DNA of 20,546 nucleotides from contig JBJETY010000082.1 of NCBI GenBank assembly GCA_051883555.1, positions 1-20,546 on the forward strand. The letters are read 5' to 3'. Below the pieces are notes generated by a model. That model saw only the letters and a list, made by a program, of their open reading frames with translations, had not been told where the DNA came from and ran no database searches. Below are positions 15,059 through 20,546 of the stretch, one piece after another. Made by a program: the position numbers and the translations under genes. This DNA comes from CAG-917 sp051883555. GTDB taxonomy: Bacteria; Bacillota; Clostridia; Christensenellales; CAG-917. The first letter of the stretch is position 1. The number at the start of each line of letters is the position of its first letter.

Positions 15059-15124
15059 CTCAAATTTGAGCATCTTTATGCACCACACATAGAAAATTTT
15101 AATGGTAATCCTTTTTTTATTTTA
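15059..15124 (-). promoter_or_regulatory. CRISPR leader with leader-anchoring sequence
   Basis: The 66 bases between the csn2 stop and the first repeat. Read on the minus strand it ends in CTCAAATTTGAG directly before the repeat's GTTTGAG. The last seven bases, ATTTGAG, equal the leader-anchoring sequence known from streptococcal II-A systems, where it directs Cas1-Cas2 integration at the leader-repeat junction. The 12 bases are also a perfect palindrome. A promoter is not obvious; TGCATAAA about 20 bases from the repeat is a weak extended -10 candidate. Confidence 0.8.
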
Positions 15125-15790
15125 TCAAACATAATCTTTTCTTTCAATAGCTATTCCACATAAATCTTTATCAATTATTCTTACCTTTTCTCCCTTTAAA
15201 CCCTCCTCATATTTATTTTCGAACAAGAACAACGCCATCTCTTCTAATTCTGCCGCTTTATAAAGTTTGACAAGTTCTTCTCTATCAAGAAAGCTTTTTA
15301 AATTTACAAAGAACAGACATTTTATTTTTAGAAGCGTTGCGGCAATTGTAACAAACGAAATTAATCTGTCTAAAAGTTTCGTATCTTCTTCAACTTTTAT
15401 ACCATAGCTTTTAAACAATTCTGTCGGCTGCAGCTCTGCTTCATACGATATAGGAACGTAAGATTCTGCATTTAGCTTATCAAAAAGAATGCAAATTTTC
15501 GATTGAATTTCTGCATATTCCTGAATGAAATCACGGCTAACTATATCGGACAATTTTTGATAAAGTTTGTTTAACACTTTTTTATCGTTTATAAAAGAAG
15601 TGCAATAATTCGTTATCATAAAAAATTCTTTAATGTTGTCCGAAACGAAATTACCCTTTTCACCGTTAATTTGTCCGTTTAGTTCTGATACGTATTTATA
15701 CATAAGCGACGGCTTTTCAATCACAAGCACGTTAACAGTACCCACTTCGATTTTAAACGGTTCTTCAAATTCAATATGACTAAGTATCAT
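15125..15790 (-). CDS. csn2: Csn2, type II-A adaptation protein
   Basis: 221 residues, the usual size of the short Csn2 form. It begins MILSHIEFEEPFKIEVGTVN like other Csn2 N-termini (hydrophobic start, EEP then GTxxVL). A C-terminal strand, CLFFVNLKSFLDREELVKLY, corresponds to the Csn2 segment with a FVN core and acidic residues, followed by MALFLFENK. Family knowledge: Csn2 forms Ca2+-dependent tetrameric rings that slide on DNA ends and works with Cas1, Cas2 and Cas9 in spacer capture. Its start codon overlaps the cas2 stop (ATGA), so it is translationally coupled. Its end lies 66 bases from the first repeat. Sequence identity to model Csn2 proteins is low, but position and size make the call firm and assign the locus to subtype II-A. 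Confidence 0.9.
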   Translation of the reverse strand: MILSHIEFEEPFKIEVGTVNVLVIEKPSLMYKYVSELNGQINGEKGNFVSDNIKEFFMITNYCTSFINDKKVLNKLYQKLSDIVSRDFIQEYAEIQSKICILFDKLNAESYVPISYEAELQPTELFKSYGIKVEEDTKLLDRLISFVTIAATLLKIKCLFFVNLKSFLDREELVKLYKAAELEEMALFLFENKYEEGLKGEKVRIIDKDLCGIAIERKDYV

Positions 15791-16091
15791 AAAATGATCA
15801 ATCTATCATCGCTGTCAATAACTGCTGATTGCCTTTCTCCGCAAACGTATTCTATTTTTTGAAATTGTTTCTCCGTAACTACAAGAATTTGCACAAGTCC
15901 CTTTTTAGGTTTATTTTTCCTTATGCCCGATTTTACCACGTCGCTTACGGTATTGTTTAAAACAATTTTAGTATATATCGACTCCTGCATCATCACAAAT
16001 CCGCTTTTATCAGATATTTCCTGAATCGGTTATATTCTCTTACGTCTTCACTCATTACGATAGGCAAATCAAAAAACACTATCAATCTCAT
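15787..16091 (-). CDS. cas2: Cas2, integrase partner of Cas1, split by a -1 frameshift
   Basis: The natural start ATG at 16091 lies four bases after the cas1 stop and gives MRLIVFFDLPIVMSEDVREY then NRFRKYLIK, a textbook II-A Cas2 N-terminus with the ferredoxin-fold Asp8. After 32 residues this frame hits TGA. The rest of Cas2 (SGFVMMQESIYTK ... VQILVVTEKQF ... SDDRLIIL) continues in the -1 frame to 15787. The switch falls at ATA-AAA-GCG, an A4 run at 16005-16008. One extra A, or one ribosomal slip back by a base, restores a 101-residue Cas2. A frame from GTG at 15996 alone would give only 69 residues without the first strand and Asp8, so it is not the real start. Possible causes: sequencing or assembly error, a phase-variable or decayed gene, or programmed frameshifting. 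Confidence 0.85.
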
Positions 16092-16095
16092 ATAT

Positions 16096-16962
16096 CTATA
16101 ACTCATAATTTATAACGGTGGAAACGTCCCCTGTTTCAAGAGCGGAAAAAATTCCTCTTAAATATATCGCTATTCCCTCTTCCAGCGTAACCGTTATCCC
16201 GTTTATTTTAATCGCCTTTGAGAACAATTCGCAAAGCTCGTGTTTTACGTCCGAATTCAACTCATCGCTTTCTATAGAGAACACCATTCTGTCAACTATC
16301 GGTCTGAAAGGTTCAACCAAATCGCACGAAAGGTTGAAAAAGTTAAATTCGTTTTTATGGTTGATACCTAGCTGCGTATTATAACCAAGCGACACTATCT
16401 CGCGGTTAAATGCAGATAATAAAAGAGAATATCCGTAATTTAACGCGCTGTTTATAAAAGTTTTATCTCCCCTTTTAAAGTCGAGCCCGAAAAGTGCGTC
16501 AAAATAAACTTTTGCAGCATGCCCTTCACGATTGGTTTTATCTCCCGGCTGCAGCTCATCTATGTAATTCTCTAGCGTTTTATACCGTTCAAGCCCAATG
16601 TCGTGCAAAAACTTGCTTTGATTTGAAATTTTGAACCTTACTATCTCTGTCCAAACAAGCTCTTTTGCCTCGTTCGTCCATTCGATTTGATTTTTCAGCT
16701 TGCCGCTTCCGTTATATCGCCCTTGCAACGAAACCAATTGAGAAAAAGGATTATGCTTTTCATCGCAAAAAATCACGTTCACCTTGTTGCGTATAAGCTC
16801 GGTTAGCAGTGCCGTTGTCATGGATACGGTTGTAGATTCCACAATTAAATTTGAAATTTCCGAAACGAATACTTTTTTCGTTTCCTCGCCGCGACACACT
16901 AAAAACCCGAGCTTATATTCAAGTTTGCTTCTTTTTGTTACGACTACGGTCCTGAAACTCAT
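16096..16962 (-). CDS. cas1: Cas1, CRISPR spacer integrase (type II-A)
   Basis: 288 residues, standard for type II Cas1. It begins MSFRTVVVTKRSKLEYKLGF, as II-A Cas1 proteins do. The metal-binding catalytic residues are in place: Glu146 in TNREGHAAKVYF, His202 in GINHKNEFN and Glu217 in DLVEPFRPIVD. Cas1 pairs with Cas2 to insert new spacers at the leader-repeat junction. Its ATG overlaps the cas9 TGA (ATGA), and cas2 starts four bases after its stop, so the operon is tightly packed. No truncation or missing key residue is seen. Confidence 0.96.
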   Translation of the reverse strand: MSFRTVVVTKRSKLEYKLGFLVCRGEETKKVFVSEISNLIVESTTVSMTTALLTELIRNKVNVIFCDEKHNPFSQLVSLQGRYNGSGKLKNQIEWTNEAKELVWTEIVRFKISNQSKFLHDIGLERYKTLENYIDELQPGDKTNREGHAAKVYFDALFGLDFKRGDKTFINSALNYGYSLLLSAFNREIVSLGYNTQLGINHKNEFNFFNLSCDLVEPFRPIVDRMVFSIESDELNSDVKHELCELFSKAIKINGITVTLEEGIAIYLRGIFSALETGDVSTVINYEL

Positions 16963-19900
16963 AAAAACTTATCTAAATCAACGACTCTCTTATAGTGACC
17001 TGTAGGCGACGAAAAAATCATCTTTGTGCCGCTCGGCAATTCCTTGTTCATTCTCAATACGCCGGCGCTTTTGGAACCGCCCAGTTTGGTTAAATCCGAT
17101 AATTCCGAATTACACTTTCCGAGCTTTAAAGCTTCGTTTATAACTATGCATTGTTCTTCAAGATTTAACTCCTGAAATTTTGTTCTATGCGCTTCTAAAA
17201 ATTCAGCCTGCAACGATACGTTGCTAAATCCTCTGAATTTTTCGGATTTTAATTTCGTCACAATTGCGTCGTAAAGTCTTAAGTTCGAATCTGCCGTAAT
17301 CTTATCGTTTAAATCCAACATGTTTAAATGATATTTATCCCTATCTTTAAACAGATTCATAATTTTTTTAAGATAAGCTGCGTTCTCATAATCAAGCGTC
17401 AGCTCGTTTGCGTTGCATAAAACTATTTGATTTCCACTAACGCCTCGCACGTATGCATGAGTACCGTTTAATGATATAAGAGTATCCATCTTTACGTAGT
17501 CGATCAAAATCTCAGGATTAACTAAACCGAGTCGCTTTAAATACGCTATTTTCTTATCCACGTCTTTCCCGATGCTCCTGTCTTCATACACCGTCATCGC
17601 TTCAAGCGTCAGTCGTTTTTTACCCTTTTTATTATCGCTTCTGACGAGCATGAAATGCGCAACCTTTTTTCCGTCGTATCCGCCGTATTTTTTCGTGTCA
17701 GCCATCGGGCCGCTTTTTTTAAGCGGAATCAACTTATCGTTTTTTCCTGCCGCAACAATTTGCAAATTAAACATTTGTCCGGATTCTTCATGCGTAAATC
17801 TTACAACTCTTGCAGAATTTTTTCTGGCAGTATTGATTATCCTATTAGTGTCGCAAACTTTCCATGCACCGTATATATCCTTGCCGAAAATATCCTTTAC
17901 GTCGTCAGGTTCGCCGCTGCTTTCCTTGTTCTTAAAATAGTTAATCGAGTTATGCCCGAATTTTACGTTAAACACGTTTCCGACTACGACGTTAAGATAG
18001 GCGTCGGCGGCATGGTGTAAGTCGTTTAATTCTCTGACTTTAACCAACTTCTTTTCCTGTCTGAAATCGCTTACGTTTCCGCCTTTTACGTAAACCACCT
18101 CTGTTTCCGGCAACAACTCTTTCATGAGTGCCGCCACTTCTTTCGTGCTTTGACGAGTTTCAACAAGCTGACGATCAATGAATGCGGCTTTTTCATCGGC
18201 GGTCAAAGGTTTTGTTCTTGTCAGACGATAATATTTTTCCTGGCTGATCTGACCGTTACGCACCCATACATCCCACGTAGGGCGCATTTTATCCCTGATG
18301 CTTGCAGGAATAGGATATATATCCTTTTTTACGTCTACGTTCTGAGTCTTTTTGACAAGCACAAGATTATCCAAGCTGTCGTCTTTTCTTATCTTCGATT
18401 GCGGATAAATATGATCTCTGTCAAAAAGTTCGTTCCCTTCGAGTGCGTTTTGTAAGTCAATCCGTTCGCCCGTATATGCGCACTTTCCGCCTTGCATATA
18501 ATATAAGTATAAAACGTCACCGCGTCTTCCTCTGCTGAAACTCTTTTCCGGAGTATTTTTGATTTCGTCAATTATTTCTTTGTTGCTGAAAATAAGGTTT
18601 GCTTTCTCAAGAATTTTATCCTTTCTTGACTTTTCGACTAAACCCTTTTTTCCGTTATCCGCCTTATCTCTCGCCATCTCAATGAATAACTTTTTAGGCG
18701 GACGACCTTCGATCTTAACGATTTCATTTACCAAACAAACACTTCTCCAAATCGCTCGTTTTACGCTCGGCGAACAATAAAGATTGTCAACAGACTGATA
18801 GGTTATTTTTCCATCGGACAAAATTTCGCCGTTTATCTCGTCAACCTTCTTTGCAAAGCCAAACTTATAATACGCTTCCATAAAATTGTTGGTGGTAGTG
18901 CGTAACGCTTCGATGAGATTTACGACTTCGCCGCTTTCAGGATTTACCCCTTCGATTTCAGTAAGTAATTTCTTTGAGAATTTGCCCCACTTAGAATAAT
19001 TCAAACCTTTAAGGCTTTTAATCATTTCATCGGACAAAACGTTTCCGTTTTTTAAATTAAGCTCTTTAAGCTTTTTTTCAAGGCGGCTCTTATCACTTAT
19101 TACCGTAATAAGGAAAATAATATCTTCGCACATTTCCGAATGCGTTTCGACAAGATTGTTTAAAATCCCTTTAAAAGTATTATAAACCCCGAGCGAATTT
19201 TCAAAGTCTCCGTTCAGTCCCGAAAATACGTTTTCTACCGTTGCGTCCTTTTCGATTTCGCCTGCTTCTTTAAGCCATTTTAAGCACAATTTCAAAGTAA
19301 CCTTTTTAACGGTTTTAGCCTTTTCGTATATTATTGTTTTGGCTTTTAAATTTTTTTCGCCGTTTATTCTCAAATTGTTAAGCTCGTTTAAAAACACGTA
19401 TTCTTTATAAACAAGCGAATTTTCCGGCAATACGTCTTCACCTTTTATATACGTACATTTTCTCGTCATACGTCTTATAAATTCTTTTTCGGACGCGTCC
19501 TTATCGACCACGCTATCTATATTCCAAGGGGTAACTTTGGTCTTTTCTTCGCCTTCCTTTTTGACTACCCAGTTGAACTTGTCGCCGTCCGAATAAGTTT
19601 TAAGCGGACCGACGTAATAAGGAATTCTGAACGTCATAAGTTTGATTATCTTTTCGGCTATCGTCATAGAATCGCTGACGTTATTCAAAAACGGAAAACG
19701 TTTCGCCTCGCTTTTTAAGATTTCTTCAAGTTCCATTAAATGTGCCTGATACGGAATAATGCAATTTTCCGCAGACATCTGTTTCGGCAAAAAGCTACCG
19801 TCCTCGATTTCGGCAAGAATTTGTTTATCGTCGATTTTTAAATCGGATTTCAAAAACTTATAAAAATCCTGTTTAGAACAACTTTCGTAATGCTTGTGTT

Positions 19901-20546
19901 TATCCATTCCGATATATCTGGCATAGTTGTTCAGTTTCTTTGGCTTTGCCTTTTTATTATCTTCCGTCTCGCTCTTTTCTTCGGTTTCTTCTTCCGACTT
20001 GCCGTTATCGTTTTCTTTTTGAATACGGAACGTCAATTTATACCACTTGTCGTCTTTGTTCTTTCTGATCCAATCACGAAGACGCTTTAAATCTTCTTTA
20101 TGCTTTTCATAAGATTTTACTCTCGCCGCGGATATATATTTCTCGTTGTCTAAAATTTTATCTAACACCATCCAATCATAGACTGCTTTAAGACGGAAAA
20201 TCAGTTCCATTGCGTCGCTGCCCAAAGCGGATTCAAGCGACGGCATAACTTCCTCGTCGAAATTAGTCGTATCAAAACATATCTTATTCGGTTCGCCGTC
20301 GTAGTCGTTATAAATATCTTTTACGTTTACGGTTTTTCCGCAAATCGCGCCTATCAAAGCAGGAATGATTTTATCGCCCTTTTCAACGTTGAATAACGTT
20401 TTTAATTTGTTATACTTATCGTTTTTTGTATCTTTGCTCCTTAACGTTTTAAGTACGTCGTCAAGTTTATCGAGATGCAAATGCACGTCAAAGTTTTCTT
20501 CTACTATCCCCGCAATTTCAAAAAGAGCGTTTTTGGCAGTTGTGTT
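16959..20546 (-). CDS. cas9: Cas9, type II-A RNA-guided endonuclease (5' end outside the window)
   Basis: The frame is open to the window edge. A GTG at 20486 is not the real start, because 20 further in-frame codons precede it and the RuvC-I motif and Arg-rich bridge helix are still missing. By comparison with known II-A Cas9 proteins about 170-185 residues lie beyond the edge, so the full protein is about 1,370 residues. Numbering from 20486: a REC lobe to about 590, RuvC-II KLFIEMARD (Glu603), HNH with CAYTGERI and FDRDHIYPQSKI (His692) and DNLVLV, RuvC-III LNDLHHAADAYLN (Asp828), then the PAM-interacting domain to the end. Residues about 164-182 are an unusually Lys/Glu-rich insert. All visible catalytic residues are intact, so the nuclease looks active. 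It is the first visible gene of the cas operon. Confidence 0.97.
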   Translation of the reverse strand, partial: NTTAKNALFEIAGIVEENFDVHLHLDKLDDVLKTLRSKDTKNDKYNKLKTLFNVEKGDKIIPALIGAICGKTVNVKDIYNDYDGEPNKICFDTTNFDEEVMPSLESALGSDAMELIFRLKAVYDWMVLDKILDNEKYISAARVKSYEKHKEDLKRLRDWIRKNKDDKWYKLTFRIQKENDNGKSEEETEEKSETEDNKKAKPKKLNNYARYIGMDKHKHYESCSKQDFYKFLKSDLKIDDKQILAEIEDGSFLPKQMSAENCIIPYQAHLMELEEILKSEAKRFPFLNNVSDSMTIAEKIIKLMTFRIPYYVGPLKTYSDGDKFNWVVKKEGEEKTKVTPWNIDSVVDKDASEKEFIRRMTRKCTYIKGEDVLPENSLVYKEYVFLNELNNLRINGEKNLKAKTIIYEKAKTVKKVTLKLCLKWLKEAGEIEKDATVENVFSGLNGDFENSLGVYNTFKGILNNLVETHSEMCEDIIFLITVISDKSRLEKKLKELNLKNGNVLSDEMIKSLKGLNYSKWGKFSKKLLTEIEGVNPESGEVVNLIEALRTTTNNFMEAYYKFGFAKKVDEINGEILSDGKITYQSVDNLYCSPSVKRAIWRSVCLVNEIVKIEGRPPKKLFIEMARDKADNGKKGLVEKSRKDKILEKANLIFSNKEIIDEIKNTPEKSFSRGRRGDVLYLYYMQGGKCAYTGERIDLQNALEGNELFDRDHIYPQSKIRKDDSLDNLVLVKKTQNVDVKKDIYPIPASIRDKMRPTWDVWVRNGQISQEKYYRLTRTKPLTADEKAAFIDRQLVETRQSTKEVAALMKELLPETEVVYVKGGNVSDFRQEKKLVKVRELNDLHHAADAYLNVVVGNVFNVKFGHNSINYFKNKESSGEPDDVKDIFGKDIYGAWKVCDTNRIINTARKNSARVVRFTHEESGQMFNLQIVAAGKNDKLIPLKKSGPMADTKKYGGYDGKKVAHFMLVRSDNKKGKKRLTLEAMTVYEDRSIGKDVDKKIAYLKRLGLVNPEILIDYVKMDTLISLNGTHAYVRGVSGNQIVLCNANELTLDYENAAYLKKIMNLFKDRDKYHLNMLDLNDKITADSNLRLYDAIVTKLKSEKFRGFSNVSLQAEFLEAHRTKFQELNLEEQCIVINEALKLGKCNSELSDLTKLGGSKSAGVLRMNKELPSGTKMIFSSPTGHYKRVVDLDKFL

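Noticed and set aside
15787..15996. Cas2 as a 69-residue protein starting at GTG
   Set aside because: This would lack the first beta strand and the conserved Asp. The missing N-terminus is present directly upstream in another frame, four bases after cas1.

Overview
This window looks like a piece of a low-GC Bacillota (Firmicutes) genome, most likely a clostridial, gut-type lineage. The evidence is the sigma-A style promoters, strong AGGAGG-type ribosome binding sites, a type II-A CRISPR-Cas locus and a collagen-like surface/spore protein. A run of exactly 100 N inside the CRISPR array shows that this is a draft, scaffolded assembly. I cannot name the species.

Positions 1-7738 carry a cell-surface polysaccharide block on the minus strand. 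In transcription order it holds a Wzy/O-antigen-ligase-type membrane protein, a Wzz-like chain-length protein, a terminator, a 45-residue zinc-ribbon protein with its own promoter, a membrane-anchored UDP-GlcNAc 4,6-dehydratase (FlaA1/CapD/WbpM type), and an ArsB/SLC13-type permease.

Positions 7739-12246 hold amino-sugar supply. On the plus strand is an unusual fusion of the acetyltransferase half of GlmU to a complete GlmM. Facing it on the minus strand is GlmS. Together they cover fructose-6-P to GlcNAc-1-P. The uridylyltransferase half of GlmU is missing here. The product feeds UDP-GlcNAc, which is the substrate of the dehydratase in the first block.

Positions 12466-13376 hold a collagen-like, BclA-type protein behind a sequence that fits the classical sigma-K promoter pattern. 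A tRNA-Ala(GGC) gene follows at 13947-14023.

From 14067 to the window end lies a type II-A CRISPR-Cas locus transcribed on the minus strand: cas9 (its 5' end is beyond the window), cas1, cas2, csn2, leader, array. All gene junctions are overlapping or a few bases apart. Four features stand out. cas2 needs a -1 frameshift at an A4 run to give a full protein. The array carries duplicated spacers around the N gap. A 54-codon gene of unknown function sits just past the last repeat on the array's strand. Between that gene and the tRNA lies a degenerate repeat paired head-to-head with a bulged anti-repeat, either a tracrRNA-related element or a relic.
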